DNA of 64,000 nucleotides. Source: Amia ocellicauda (lineage: Eukaryota; Chordata; Actinopteri; Amiiformes; Amiidae). The notes under the pieces were generated by a model, which was not told the origin of the DNA, did not search any database, and saw only the letters and a program-made list of their open reading frames with translations. The stretch spans positions 17,472,249 to 17,536,248 of the forward strand of contig NC_089858.1 of the NCBI RefSeq assembly GCF_036373705.1. The letters run 5' to 3'. The first letter of the stretch is position 1, and every line of letters begins with the position of its first letter. Below, piece after piece: positions 40,101 to 54,900 of this stretch. The translations under genes were made by a program, and so were the position numbers.

Positions 40101-41358
40101 TACAGGGCAACTAGAGTACGGCAAGCGTTTCAGCATTCAAAACACTTAAAACGTTTAAAAAAACAAAACACAGATATCTATCTATCAATCAATCAATAAA
40201 TAACTTCCATCTGCATGCTGTTCTACCTCAGACATTATTCTCCATGCCATGCTCAAGGTAGGCCACTCGCCACCACAGGGGTCTACTGCAGGAGGTTAAA
40301 CCAGCAAGTAAATTCATTCTCTCCTCAACCCCCCCATCTGCTCTACCCACAATCTACCGCCTGCTCCTCCAGATAAGCCTCTGCTGGTGACAGGGCTACT
40401 TTCCTGCCTTCTCCAGGTGCAGCCGGCACGTTCAAAGACTCCCCAGGATTAAACATTAACTTTCCAGGCAGGCGAGCGGACGAGAATCCTGGCGGCATCT
40501 TAAAACGCTCCATGCCGGGAAACGCACTGGATTCCCAGAGCAGATTGTGAAATCAGCAGCAGATATAAAATAATAATAATAATAATATGAATAATATTTT
40601 TTATAATAAAGTGTGTTGTTAAACGCATGGCCAGGTGATAAAATCCTTTTGAACGGACTCTAGATCAAAGGGAATCAGAACAGGTTTGACAAACTAGTCA
40701 GCTGCACTGACTGCCCCCACCAGGTATCCAATGGCAGGGTTTCAGATGCCAGGAGAGTAAACATGGTGCGTGTGGCGGGTTGGGAGCGTGACTGAACGGG
40801 GGGGCCTATCATGCTCAAAGGTTCTGGTATTCAAACAACATCAAACGAGATCAATGCTCCTGCAAACCCAGGCAGGATGGCTTACCCTGTTAATGCCTAA
40901 CCCTGTGTGCACTACAGCAGAAAGAGAGTAAGAAAGAGAGAGCAAGAGATCCTACCATTCTTGAAGTACAGGAAATTTCCAATGAAAAGGTGAAGGACAC
41001 TAAATACTGAGGGACATCCCCTATGCTTTGGCAATATCCTATGAAGCCTTATCCAGGAAGCATGGTTATAATGAGATCCGTATGATTGCGGAGCACCAGA
41101 GCACTGAAATCTCGGCAGTCCCACATGGAGGCAGCAGGACTGTTCAGGGCTTCTTTGTCACAGTTTCTCTCCCCTTCTGTGTTGAGCAACATGTGTCAAT
41201 TGTCCCACATCCTCCACTGTTATGTTGATGTCCCACGTTCTTAATTGCTTCACAGTCTGTCTTTCAGTAGGGACAATTGGCACTGACAATCAATTCAATG
41301 AGGCATCAGGGCCGTATCCTGAGCATCAATACTGAGCAGGCAACAAAAGAACATGTAA

Positions 41359-41399
<41 letters not shown>

Positions 41400-44300
41400 C
41401 TATTTGTGTGTGTGTATGTGTATGTGTGCATCTTCTTTGCTCATGTGCATCTTTGTTTCTCTTCAGGTCTGTTTTGCTCCACTGTTGCCATGGTGTGAGT
41501 GGGCTGTTATGTGGTGAAAAATAAAATAAAAATAAAAAACTGCAAAATGAAATGAAAGGGAACCAGAAATAAAAAAGACAGAGAGAGAGAGGAACAGACA
41601 AGCATACTTGTCTCTCATTAAAGTGCGCTTGTGGTTTCAAAGGCCATGCGTTGCGAATCCGAACCCCTTCCCTGCCGGGATGAGGATGGAAGTCAGACCA
41701 CAGTTGTTGCAGTTGTTCCAACTGTCCAACCCTCCCACTCCCACCATGCCCAACAAAAGCGCTCTGCGTTGGCACAGCTGAGCAAGATCAGATCTTCAGA
41801 GACTGCTTCAACAATTCTAGGCCAACACGCAGCCCACCTCCCTGCGCCACTGCCCACCTGCCATACTACCCATGGCCCAGATTGCCCTGTGCACTCACAT
41901 CCACTTCAGAGGACTCCCTATTGGCCCAAGCCCTCGATTGGCCCAGCAAGAACATTTCTCTCATCCGATCTTCACCTGCTCTTCACTTGGGTTGCCTCAC
42001 CACCACATGCACCACCTTTCACATGACCTACGACCTCAATCACACGCAGGGCATCACAGAGCGCAGGTTTAGGGGTCCGTGGATGAATTAATGTGTGAAT
42101 TAATCATACAGGTCACCAGAGGCCTCTTTGAATTGAACTGAACCCGGTGCTCCCTCTGCTAGAAGGCAGAAGGCAGCCAAGGCTGGTATTTTGTGGTTTA
42201 TAGTAGAGTGATACTTATAAAAACTGCGAACCATGCACTCCCCAATCATATAAAAACATGACCACAACACATAACATTTATTTATATATTTTTATATTTA
42301 CAAATATTCGATCACTCGGCAAGCAGGGACGGAGTGTCCTTCTAAAAGGACTTGTTCCCACACAGACAGGGCTGACAGGCTCGTAACAAACTCAGGACTT
42401 TGGACCCAGGAATGGAGGGGTGGGCTCTGTTGGTCTGCTCCTTAAGCACTGGGTTTAGGTTTGGCACTGGGGCCTCGGCAGGGACTCTTAATCCCTAGTG
42501 AAAAAATAATCCGCTTGGCAGGGCCTTGGACCAGCAGGGACATTGGGGCGGTGTGGCATCTGACAAGGTGCCTGTGAAAATGTACTACTTCTGAACTGCC
42601 ACACTAGGACAGAGGAACACACAACCCCCATCCCCGTAACAGCACAGGAGCCTTATTTTATATTATGCAAGCAAATAAATAAGTTAGCAAGTACATAAGT
42701 AAGTAAGTAAGTAACAAGCAGTTCTGTTTCCTTGTGTATGAATGCTAATGTTTGTGCATTGAAAAAAAAAAAAAAAAAACTAAGAGAAAACGGGACTTTC
42801 TTTCATCAGCCCGTCAGGGGTCGTTCACCTCCTCGGGCACTGGTTCAATACACAGCTCAGCGAATACAGCTCATGTTTATTTAGCGCCGGCACTGACAGG
42901 GTCACTCTCTGCCTCTCTCTTGGCCTCTGTCTCTGGTGCTGTGCCGTGGCAGGCAGGTGTCAGGGTGGCTTAGGTGTGAAGTTCTGTGCAGTCTCATGGT
43001 CTTACATGTTGGGCCTTTTGCCCCTTGTTGCCATGGAGAGCACCACAGAGAGGGCCCAGCCCAGCTCCAACCAATCAATCATTACCCATCATCCCATCGC
43101 AGCTCAGGTTTCAGTTTCTAGACCAACAAATCACTTCAGAGCTGCTTGTAATGCAGACACGTAGTGCATATGAATAGAGCAAGCTTGCTATTTTCGCTTG
43201 CTATTGGTTCAAAGCTGAAAACTTTATCAACCCACGGACAACATTCCTTACACAGTAATAACCTGCTCCACACACCCACATAGCGTGTGTCATGTTTTAG
43301 CAATACTAGTGGTCTAGGAACAACCACGAGCTGGCCTGTTCTGATCTGTTCAAGAAAGGTGATTTTTCCGTACCTAGAGGGGTCAGTTTAATGGACTGCC
43401 CAGTGAGCTGACCTCCTGTTATGACAGAGTGCTTCCTCTGTCCTCCCCTGATCTCCGCTGTTTAGCTGGAAAGAAACAATAGAAGCGAGTAACTGGAACG
43501 CCGGGCAGGAGACCAGAATGCAACGGGAGTTCTAGGAACAAGCTTCTGCTGACTCTGAAGGGACCTCTGGAATTCCGCAGATAACCTATCACTACACTGA
43601 AGCACTGCCTGTCTCCAAAACATAAGTCATTGCTTCTTTAACATCCTGAACAGATTCCATTTGACCACAACAACAAAAGAAAAATGAACCAACTAGGATT
43701 CTGGTAAAAGTGATGATACGCTCAGAGTATCCGCACACTGGCACACTCATACCTAGGGAGGCAGCATGTCCAGACAGCACTGGGCTGTGTAGATGACTCA
43801 GAGCCACCTGTCCCACAGGGCTCTCTCTGCCATATGCTTTCATTACCACCTGAATCAGAGTTTGCCTGAATTTCTGCAGCAGCCTCTGACCTGACCGCAC
43901 TGTCTGGAGGCAGCGTTGGGAGCGCACACTGCACACACGCCAGTTGCCCTGGTGCGCTGTGATTTCAAACTGGAAATCGGTGACGTACTGATCTGGGCTA
44001 CCAAATGGTTGGCCTGGTGCGTCTCGGTGGGCAAAACGCTGAAGATCACAACATGCTCCATGCCTAGACGTCCCCTCCTGTGTGGTGGGGGGGTGTGGCA
44101 AGTGCCCCTGCACAACCAAAGCACATGTCACAGTATGGAAGCCCATGCTGCACATTCATTGTGAAAAAAAAAACGGATTTAATTGAATACTGGTCAGATT
44201 CCAAGGACATATTCCCACAGCACATACTATACAGGACCATAACCGTCTGTTTCCCATCCTGCTGCGCTTTCCTGGCCCGGGTCGTGACCGACCGAGTAGT

Positions 44301-47300
44301 CAGTTAGAGGGGGTCTCATTGGAATGTGTGGGAGAAGAGAGAAACTGGATTTTGTTGTGTGTAGTCATTTTGTTGTTATTTTTAAAACACTTCAAAATAA
44401 ATAAACAGCCGAAACAGCACAGCATGTTTTTGACTGGCCCAAAACATCCTGGATTATCGATTGCACTCCCCCCCGACAGCAGCATCTTCTGGTTTCTGGG
44501 CCACTGAGGTAAGTAAGTGGTCAGACAGAGAGGGGCGACAGCTGGGCCGGGGCTCCTGTGACTGCGCTTTATTGCGGCTCGTTTAACAGCTGGCTTAAAA
44601 CATATGGATTTGTGGCTAAGTGTTTCCCCCAAGAGAAGAGGGTGGCTGAGCATGATGAAGTGCCCCCCACCGAACTGTCTCTGTTCTGCTTAACAGCAAC
44701 AATGCGTTTAATTCTCAACAGCCCCCCACCCCCCTGGACCGTTGATTATTTATCTGTCTCTGCTTTCATTTCACAGGACTGACGACTGCCCTAGCGGAAA
44801 CAGGCAACTATTGTTACATTTCGCGTCAGTTCACAGATAGGTGTTCATCTGTACAGAGCAACACCGTCTCCTTGAGCTCTGCGCAGCTCTCCCACTTCAG
44901 TGGTTGAGCACAGGACATGAAGGTTGCCATATTAATGCAGCATTCAGAAACCATGCAGCTCACTATGGGTACATAACATGGAAACCATCACCTAAGCAAA
45001 AGTATCTCAGTCCACTCATGTATGCTTTCATCGACTCTCCTGATTTGTGCACGTGTGTGTGTATGTGTTGTCGCGTGCATCTAGCTCTTTCAGCTGGTCA
45101 GACAGGCCTGTCCCGTGTCAGGTGGGGGTTGAGTAGGAAACCCTGGAGACAGAGCCGGAGGTGCACAGCCCTGCCAGCAGGAGCACAGCAGGTGACATGG
45201 CCTCTGCGGTGGGTCAGGAGACTGTGTTGAAGATGATGGGCCACCCTTACCTTTCCCGGAGGTTTGGGGGAGTCCCAGCTCCTCTTCTCCAGGGAGGGGG
45301 GGATCTGGTAGATGTCCTGAGTTTGGTTCATAGAAGGGGGCACCTGGTAAATGTCCTGAGGAGAGCTCTTGGACCCGGGGGGCACTTGGTAGATATCCTG
45401 AGCGGGGCTCTGGAACTGTGGCTGTGTCTGGCTGCCCTGCTTCTGGAGCAGCGCAGGGGCTTTGCTGCCTGGGCCGGGGGCGAACTGGGGCCCAGTAGGC
45501 ACCTGGTACAGGCTCTGGGATGTCTTGCCATGGTTGGGGGGCAGCATGTAGATGCTGTCGGTCTGGCTGGGGAAGGCAGGGTGCATGGCGGTATACTGCG
45601 AGGAGGGTGGGGGCTTGCTGTAGGCGTTCTGTTGTTGGAGGGCCAGCTGGGTCTGCAAGGCGGGCGTCTGCCCCCCACCCTGCAACCCGCCTCCGCCCCC
45701 TGGCTGCTTCTTGTCATACATGCCCACCAGGATCTTGAGGCGGTTGCCAGGGACGATGCCTTGCCGGCCGTGCAGCGAACACAGCCACCAGCCGTCCAGC
45801 CCCTGCGTGTCGCGCTCCAGCACCGTCATGATGTCGCCCTTGCGGAAGGACAGCTCGTCCGGCGACTCAGCCACGTTGTCGTACAGAGCCTTGGCCAGCA
45901 CATTCTGGAGAGAGAGAGAGAGAGATGGAGGTGAGGAGACATGTGACTGACACTGTTCACAGAGCAGCAGAAAGCACAAGGGCTCCACGCTTTGTGTACC
46001 CCCTTTAGTACAATTATTCAAAGCCCGAGCCCTTCTATATACATTTATTTATTTATTTATTTATTTATTTTCATAACTGGAATGACTGTGAGGTGACCAG
46101 CACACAGACATCCTGTAAATGTGTCCTGCGACACTCATGTCAGTTTCAATCTTTCCCCTCTGGCCCAAACCTTCCTCCACCAAGAAAACTCAATGACCCA
46201 ACTGCAGCTCTCCGGCAAATAAATTACAGCGCCCATTTCCCTCCTGCCGTCTTAGTGGATAAGTCAGGCGATGGGGCTTTGACATCGAGGCAGAGCTCCC
46301 TCTGTGCTATGAGGGCTGTGCAACGCATCCAGAGCAGCAAAGCCTGGCAGCTGGAGATTGTATCGCTGGCACGCAATTATAAATAAATACGCTTGGAGTC
46401 AGACGGCGGATCGCGCTTTTATTCTCCAGCACGCTGTACCACTGGAGCACAGCCTGCCGAAGAGACGACAAGCGTCCTCCTACCAGTGACCACCTCCCGT
46501 CAGGGAGCACCGACTTTCTGCGTTCAGAGGTTCTGCCAGCCATCAGTGTGGAAATTGAAATTATTATTATTATTATTATCCGCCAGTTGCTCCTATTATT
46601 TATGAACACAAACTGTGAGGCTCATAATGAAATACTGTCATTGTTTGTGTGCATGCTGTGTCGTAGCTCGTCTCCAGGTTCCGCCTCACTTCCACGGTAC
46701 TCTCAGGTTTTACACATCCCACAAAATAAACTCATCCCCAAGTACAGCCAATCTGGGTGGGCTACAATAAATGCACGCTTTGTATCAAGGGCTGCAACAC
46801 TTTGCCAGGGGTTTGTGTCTATCAGTTGGCCACAGGCCTATGCAATATCAGGAAAACCGAGGAGACAGGCCGAGAAGGAAACCAAAGCTCGGGAGCGACT
46901 CAGTCAGGCATCGATTCACTTCAGAGGTTCTGCTAGACGGCTTCTGAAGAAGCGCAGTGAATCAGGGGCATTATTGAGGATTATCACTCATTCATCAGTG
47001 ACTACATTTCCTGTGTCCTGTCTCCACTACCCTTGCCTGCCTGTGTCGCCTTCTCTGCTCTGCGGACGAAGCTACAAAAACCACCTGACTCTCACAGCCA
47101 CCTCACTCCTTCCAGCGTCAAGTACAATATCGGTCAGGTTTTCTAGGATATGTTCGATTTCTTTGACAGAAGAGTGTAACCTGAGTGACCGCCAAAGCCA
47201 GAGGGGACAACTTTAGCTTGCGGAGACGACACTCTTTGAGAATGCCCAATGCTCTCACAACAACTAAACAACTTTGCTGGGTTTCTTTAAGACCTTAAGA

Positions 47301-47416
47301 GACACGCTTTACACAAATCGAAAGCACTCAGAATCAGAGAAAGGGAATTGAGAGGCACTCACAGTCACCAACTGTAGGTCTTATCTTGTGGAAATCATTT
47401 TATTTCCCACTAATAA

Positions 47417-47473
<57 letters not shown>

Positions 47474-50400
47474 GAGAACCATGAGAATGACTGTGTGAAT
47501 CCCGTCCACAGTTTATCCCAGCGGGAAGGTCACATCCTGGGAGGCGGAGCCTGTGGTGTCCGGCCATGTGCCATTGTGTAGGGCGGGAGGCAAAAGTAAG
47601 CTGGATGCGCTCTTTAAGTCAGGCATTTTACTGAGATTGAACTCTGCCTCCATTCCTGAACAAAGCTATCTCACTCAGTAACGCAGCCGCTGGCCCTCCC
47701 TCTCTCTCTTCTCTGCTAGGCAACAGGAAGTGCTTATAAAATGACTCACAAGTAGCCCTGATTGAGAGAGAGAGATCAGAGAGAGAGATGGTCAATGACC
47801 AAGTGACTATTACTGTCTTCATTGCTCAGGATGGAATTCCCAGTTAATTACTGAGTACAGACACACACACACATTCAGCTGTAGCTATATCTTCTGTAAT
47901 TCCTAATGAGCCCAGCACTTCAATTTAAAACACTCTCAGCACGTCAGGGATAAAAAGGTCAGTGTATTATATACTGGTCTCATAGCGTCCAACCCCCCCC
48001 CCCCAACCTTTTAGTGAAAACATTAATCCATTTATTTAGTGAGTCATCTGAGCCTACCGGACACTGGAATTAAACAACAAAGAAAAGGAGAGTCTTAACA
48101 GGGCTCCTCCTTCTTTGCCTGGGCAACAGGAATGTTTCCTAGAAAAAGTTATTGAAGACTGACCCTTCAGAATCTGGCGAAAGACTTAAGTCCTTTCGAC
48201 ATGGAACTAACGACTGCGGCTCCAGGTCCTGAGCATAGTCTATTACAGTGTTAAAGTAGGACACAACAGGAATGCAGGAGAGGGAGCTCTAATGGATTCA
48301 AAGCAGGCACCGGAAGGCTGGGAAGTCAGCAGGAGCACAGGATTTCAACACGTCGACTCGTTTTACAGCTAACTGTTTCAGATTGGAGAACCAGCCCTAC
48401 CGTCACTGCAGCGCAATATCCCACAGAGAGGAGCAGAGCAGAGCAGGAGAAATGCTAAACCCTAAGTAGGAAAACAGAGGCAATGGAAAACCACAGCGCA
48501 CATGCACTATGCATACCACCCCAGACTAATAAAGCTCCCTGAGGGGGGCTGAGGGGGCTGAGTTTTTTTTTTTAGTCTACTTTGAAATTCTGGCTCTCGT
48601 GTATCATGATATCATTGTAAAGTCTGCTCTCCCGGCTCCCAGCCACTGTGTAATTGTATAGTCTGTCCTCCGGTAAGGTAACTGCACTGGGGCTGCATGA
48701 GCCGGGCCCGAGTGTTATTTACGAGGAGAGAAGACATGACATCATGCTATCAGTGGGGGCACCGCTGGGCCTGGCTCTCCCCATGGGCCCTGAAGGGAAG
48801 AAGGATTGACTTATAAAGCCTGAGATCTGACACGGGCTCACTGCTCCCACGACACTCCCTCGTCCCCAGGCAGCTTTTTTGTACCTCGGCGGCCCGAACG
48901 CGCTCAAAGAACATAAGCTGTACAAAAGGGCCCTGTAATCCTATATCTTTTGATCACGTCCCCATTGAAAAGAGGCACAATATCGAGCTTCGCTGATGTG
49001 TTAACATGATAGAGACCTTGCTACAGGGGACCTGGCGGAGGAGGAGGGGGGGATGGGTGGAGGTTGGAAGTGCACTGATTCACGAAAAAGCTTCAACTGG
49101 TGAATGATCCAGTGCAGAATTGGGATCCCCTCCCCATGCACTGAAATAACTCTGCAGGGGCACACAAGGGATTCACATTTCCGTTGTGCTCCTCCCAGGC
49201 CAGTGGAGACGACCCTGCCGAAGATTCTGGTAACGGCACCGTTTGCTCTCCACACAGGTCAGCTTCTGGCCCGTGCCCTCCTGTCCCCCACCTGTCTTCT
49301 TGACACGGGGTGAAGGGGGACGGACAATCTGTCCAAACTCAATTTAGGTTGGGAGAAAAAGGAAAATAAATTCCTTTGCCTAGACTAAAAGTTCACGCAT
49401 TTGCATTTAAAAGGGAGAACTGAAAAGAGGGGATGGCCACAGTGTGTACGCACCGGCCAGTGAAAGGGACAATGTTTGCCTTCCTTTAGATTAAGCAACT
49501 GAGAAGGAAGTAATGTGCCAGCTGGGGAGCCTGCTCTACAGACAGGTCATTCCCCGGGATGGGCTGGCGGGGGGGGAGGGTGTATTTAGAACTGAGCTAT
49601 TGTCCCCTGCCTCTTTTTATGACCTCAGTAGCAACACACAGCCGTGATGTCACAGAGACAGGGACGACCAGGCTCCGGTGGTGAGTGTACTGAGCACACA
49701 CTTACCCTGCCCCCTCCAAAGTCATAAAAGCCCTAGGAATGAAAAACCCCACAGACGCTTATCCACTCCTCCTTGTAAAAAAAAGACAATGATTTCATTT
49801 TTTCTTCTTTTTGTTCAGCGCTAGAGGGGTTTGGAGGCCAGTGAGTCTACTAGCTTGAAAGTTTTTTTATTAGCTGAGTGCATTCTAACTCACAGACGTT
49901 CCCCCCACCCCCCAAAGTTAAAGACAACTACACAGTGTACATCACTTACAAATCTTACAGGGCTGCTTCAGGGGGGAATGAGAATGATCAGGGACGCAAT
50001 CCATTTATAATCTGCATCTCTTCAACATCAACACTTTTAATTTCATGCATATGGCAATTAGCCTAATGCCTAAATATGAATCGGACTCTTCGTGCTGAAC
50101 TGTAATACTGCATTGCAGGGGAGAAAGACGAGTCCTTTCACTAGACACCTTTATATTACATCACTAGCTTAGCTGTCCCCATTTTAATGTCAAACAACAG
50201 CCCTTGCCAACCCCAACATTTCAAGCTAGGCCCATGTGAATCTGCACACAACTCAGTTACTTCAGTAGAAAAAGAGCCCAGATCTTAATGAGAGCAAAGT
50301 TTACTGGGGACTCTAACCCTAATCCTAGCCAAGACCAAAAGATAACCCACATTTTTACACTCAACTTCACTTGAATGCAGAATTTAGTTCCATTACTCAA

Positions 50401-51733
50401 CACAATGCTCTCTAAACAACCAAGATGTGACCTTAAGACAATTCCTTACCTTATCTGCACGTCATACATTTTTAAGCTTGGGCAAATATTCCAATTGTGT
50501 GATTTACTTTTTTTTATGGTCATATTTTTTTTTTCCCCGCAGGCAAATCTTCAGGGTGGGGGCTGGGATGTTGCTCAATACCTGTGCGAGAGGAAGCTCA
50601 GTCACTGGGGTGAGGCAGAGCGCTGGAATGTTTGTATTGGCCTGTTCCAGCCTCCAGTCAACACCGCGGAGGCCCCCAACTCCCACAGGATAATACGATG
50701 CAAGGAAAGGAGGAACTTCTATGTACTGAACACAGGGGCATGCAGTGGCTATCGCAACATCTACGCACTGGCTATGGATGGCGGGGGAGATGAAGAAAAT
50801 AGTGCAAAAATGTATTGTGTTGGAAACCCCCACGTCTGTGCACAGAAAACGAATCTGTCTTGCTCACCGCCATTCCCCCCCGGGTCACTGAATCAGCACT
50901 AGTGCCAACTCCGGATTGCTGTTGCTTCTTTACTTTCTTTTTCTTTGGCTGACGGGTGGCCCCTCTTAACCACGGTGACTTAGGAGGCACCGCCACTGCG
51001 AGAGACCTATCAGACTGCAACAGCGCGGCGCCCGTTTCCCACGCCACTGCAGTTTTAACGATGCAGCAAATGGAGGTCCCAGGGGCAGAAGGAGCTGGTC
51101 TGACTCACATTCCCCTGCGGCAGTTTTCACAGCTTCACCGGCAGTGAAGAAGGGGGACAATTAGTAGATGGGAGCAGTGACTACTGTCCTTGACTCACAC
51201 AACACCCCTGGAGGACCCAGACCTACTGCACACTGATCCCCTCTCTACATAACTGCAGCCTTTTCCAATTAGTACACTTTATTATTATTATTATTATTAC
51301 TCTAGTTTCACAACTTAGGCAGTTAAACAATCACTTGCATGCAGTCTTACATACAACACAGCACCACAACCAGAACAAGTCCTGTACACATTGCAGCAAT
51401 TACATGAAGGTAAAAGACTCCAGATCAGAAGGTTTTACGGAGGCGATCAGTGGTGGGAAACTGAGGAGCAGTTCTTTTCTCAGTCGCAAATAACCATAAA
51501 AAAACTAAATTTGATCACCATTCCCTCATCAAGCACTTCAGCACTGGCCTCCAGGAAAACGTCTCTCAGAATGCATTCCCAGCGCATTAATCAGTGCGTA
51601 ATACAGTAGTTACCGACGAGCATTTCGTAGGCCTTCGCAGACAGGATGTAGCACAGATCCTGGGGATTTAAGAACCATTTTTAGATCTGCTATGTAGCGT
51701 GGAAATGTGTGGAGCATACTGCTTATGTCAAGT

Positions 51734-51764
<31 letters not shown>

Positions 51765-51947
51765 AAGAAACTAACAGAACACGCGTAGCCACACTTCTGG
51801 CTGACTCACACACACCCCCCCAGCCCCCACACCCGCTCCGGCAGCCAGGCCCGTGGAGTCTAATCCTTCCAAGGTATGTTCCCAAAGAAAGCAGACTAGT
51901 CTGGGCTCGCCTCCCCGCTCCCCGCTCCCCGCTCCCCGCTCGCCCAA

Positions 51948-51980
<33 letters not shown>

Positions 51981-54900
51981 CACTCACAGCCACATTCCAC
52001 AGCACCGACCCCGCCGCACCGCTGGTTACTGCACATTCCTCAGCTTTCTCAATGCCTCTCTCTGCCTTGACAACACAGAGCGGCACACACGTCACGGAAA
52101 TGGTCCTTATCGTTCGCATTTCTTAATACTGCATATCTTAATATGCAGAAACATGGTCATCTCAGAACTCTTGGTCATGTTGTCACCATGTCCACCACGT
52201 CTGCTGCTGCTGCGGTGCCGTGATTTGGACAAGACGGAGTGCACAGTAAGTTTCCGAAAGTATAAACAGAACATTGAGATTATTATTATTATTATCTTCC
52301 TGACTTCAGAAGGTAGGGAATTGTGTTCAACTGGAGCAGAAGAATATTATAGGGTGGTAAGCCTGGGCAGACAGCGTTCAACTACTACATAAGCGATAGG
52401 AGGGAAGGCTTCTTATCTCTCCGTAGATGGAGACACACATAGACCTAAATCACCCTGCACAGCGGCTCAGTACAGCACCAGTTCCTATATAATAATAATG
52501 GCCCCACCACATATCTGACCTCTGTGTGCATGGAAGGGCCTGCTGCTGACAACTAGGTCTAGACCCTGGTACACTGTCCCACTTTGATTTATAAATAGGA
52601 AGTGTCTCTTATCCACAAATTAAACCATGACAGGGTACAGATTTGTAGTTTGCGATTGGTGATTGATAAATCAAAGATCCAGCCAGAGCTGCAAAAAACC
52701 TGCTGTCATGACACACACACACACACACCTCTCTTCTCTCTCTTTCTTCCTCCCTCTTAAGTTTCAATAATAAGATAACATCTCCTGAACTTGTAGCTAC
52801 AGGCTACATGTATTGAAACTCTGCCGATTGCACAAGAGAGGCCCATGCTGCCTGGCTGCCTGTCCAGGTCACAACAAACAGCTGCACACCCCACACCTGG
52901 CTCACAAGAGATCCCTGTGTGGAGTCACGCCTGCTCACCTCAAACCACCCAAACAAACACTAGCACTAAAGGACCGGATGAGCATCCAAACCCACTGGTC
53001 TATTTTTAAAGATTGAAAACCTCAATTTTATTTTAAGGCTTCATTGTCTCACTTCTTCTAAAAAGCATTCACTAAGAGGGTTTGTTTTCTTTATCACACA
53101 CATAAAGGCTCTTTTGTTCAGTGCAGTGCTCAGGCTGGACCTGTGAGGAGGGTGAGGGAGCGCTGGGGTGTCTCCTTGTTCTGAACAGGTGAGTCCGCCT
53201 AAGAGCTCATTGGAGCGCCATCTAGGCCAGAGGCAGCCAGATCTTGACGGAAAAAGACACACACACACAATCACGCACACATATACAGGCGGCGGAGAAC
53301 ACATAATTGGTTTCATCGGTCATCCTGGAGCAACAGTAATGGGATTGCCATGTTCGTGTGACCGCTTTAAACAATCCAATCAACTCTGTGTAACACTTTT
53401 AATTGCGGTCGGACGCGTGCCCAGAGAGAAGCACTCCGAGGCGTGACGATGGGGTTTGCCAGACCTGGTCGGCTGAGGTGCAGGAGATTTTATCGAGTGA
53501 CAAACTTACAGTTTTAACAACGGCCCCACTGGTGGTGTGAACCGTTTTTTTTTTTAATGGCCTAATTTTATGTCATAATTCAGATTTGGGTTTTTTTAGA
53601 CATCCCCACCACGTCGCTGCCAGTAAGTCTTCAGAGAGGAGCTCTTCGGGCCACTGAAGTTAAGTGAAACAGCAGTGACTAATAACATTTTCTGCTTATG
53701 TCAACTGGCAGTAACTTTGCATTACAGAAATTACACACCCACTGCCCACATTACTGGCCCCTAACAATAACCAGAGCCCCATTCTAGCCAATGCTACAAT
53801 CTGCAGTTAGGCCCGAAATCAAAGTTAACCCTGACTCAAGCCAGGCCCTAATCCAACCCCCACATTTAACACCAGTGCTTATTCTACTATAAGTAACTAA
53901 AAATATGTATCTGACCCAACCTAACTGTAAACGTAAGACCATCACTACCCACTCATGGTACGCCATGGTCTGCGCAGCTTATCGCCTCGCTGATAACATT
54001 CAGGTGGCTCGTTTGCAAACATACTTTGCCCTGATCTGGTGGGAGACATTCTTACACTACTGATGGTTGCTTTTTTGGGGTTTCACCCACACCCCTCCAT
54101 TCAGTGGCTGAGCTGCACTGGGGGTGAACACAATTTTCCTACCACAGCAGGGCATCACAGCACCTGCCCTCGGCCAGATCTCTACCCCGACTGCACTGTG
54201 CCCCTCAGCCCCGCTGCGATGAATCCCCCCTCTCCTTGCCTGACACACACCTGCCTCTGTCTGACAGCATGCAAAGTCTTATAACTAAAACAGCACAGGG
54301 GAGAGAGGATAGAGATGAGATGGAGGGGAGAGAGGAGAAAGATGAGAGCTGAAAGGGGAGAGAGAGGAGAAAGGGGTGGAGAGGAGCATTTAATGCACCT
54401 TTTACTTGTCAAAACGGGATCTGTTACCTGGGTTTCTAAATAAAGCCTTTTATTTTTATATTTTGTTGGAAATTTTGAGCATTTAATTGTTTCCATTGAG
54501 CCATTGAGCGAGGTGTCATTCTCCTGGCGCATTTACAGAAAAATAAATATATATATTGTTCTTAGTGACAGGTGACATGAGTGTAGCTGCTCAAGGTTAA
54601 GCTCCCTCGGGAAGGCTTACACGCATCGTAATTAAATCCTTCTTTTAAAAAGCAGGAAAAAGCCATTCTCGCTGTTCTGTCGATGGTAAATGCCCAGCGT
54701 AGGCAGAGAAGAAGTCTATTTCTTCCTCGAACTCACTGCCAAAAGTCTCTGGTCCCTGCCACTAACCCTGCAGGTTGCTGTAAATGTAGGAACATTTATG
54801 TCAATAACCACAGTATCATCGACCTCTTCCAGGCATGAGCCAGATGAATTTATTAAAAACTATTTTCTTCTTTTGTTGTCTTTGTCTGTTTTTCTTTTGT

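Larger units (their letters stand above)
29544..45250 (-). other. bcar1: bcar1 intron 2 (about 15.7 kb)
   Basis: A large intron with no supported gene. Contents include (GT)n tracts (31312-31387, 34700-34750, 41361-41394), a CACAA pentamer array (32017-32042), degenerate aaccct-type sequence (33950-34140), a SINE (36484-36650), a TGTACTG minisatellite (38241-38356) and an oligo-A run (42763-42779). Confidence 0.7.

Noticed and set aside
43592..44155. 187-codon minus-strand frame in bcar1 intron 2
   Set aside because: No recognisable domain, weak start context and mixed composition; not flanked by convincing splice sites in phase with bcar1.
45161..45934. 257-codon plus-strand open frame
   Set aside because: Antisense to the bcar1 SH3 exon; the protein is low-complexity and unrecognisable.
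46548..47216. 222-codon plus-strand open frame in bcar1 intron 1
   Set aside because: It starts in an (ATT)n microsatellite, has no domain, no coding-like composition and no splice context. Probably chance.
51610..52119. 169-codon minus-strand frame and overlapping 179-codon plus-strand frame
   Set aside because: Both are driven by the stop-free hexamer/heptamer tandem array (SGSGSG and PEPEPE runs).
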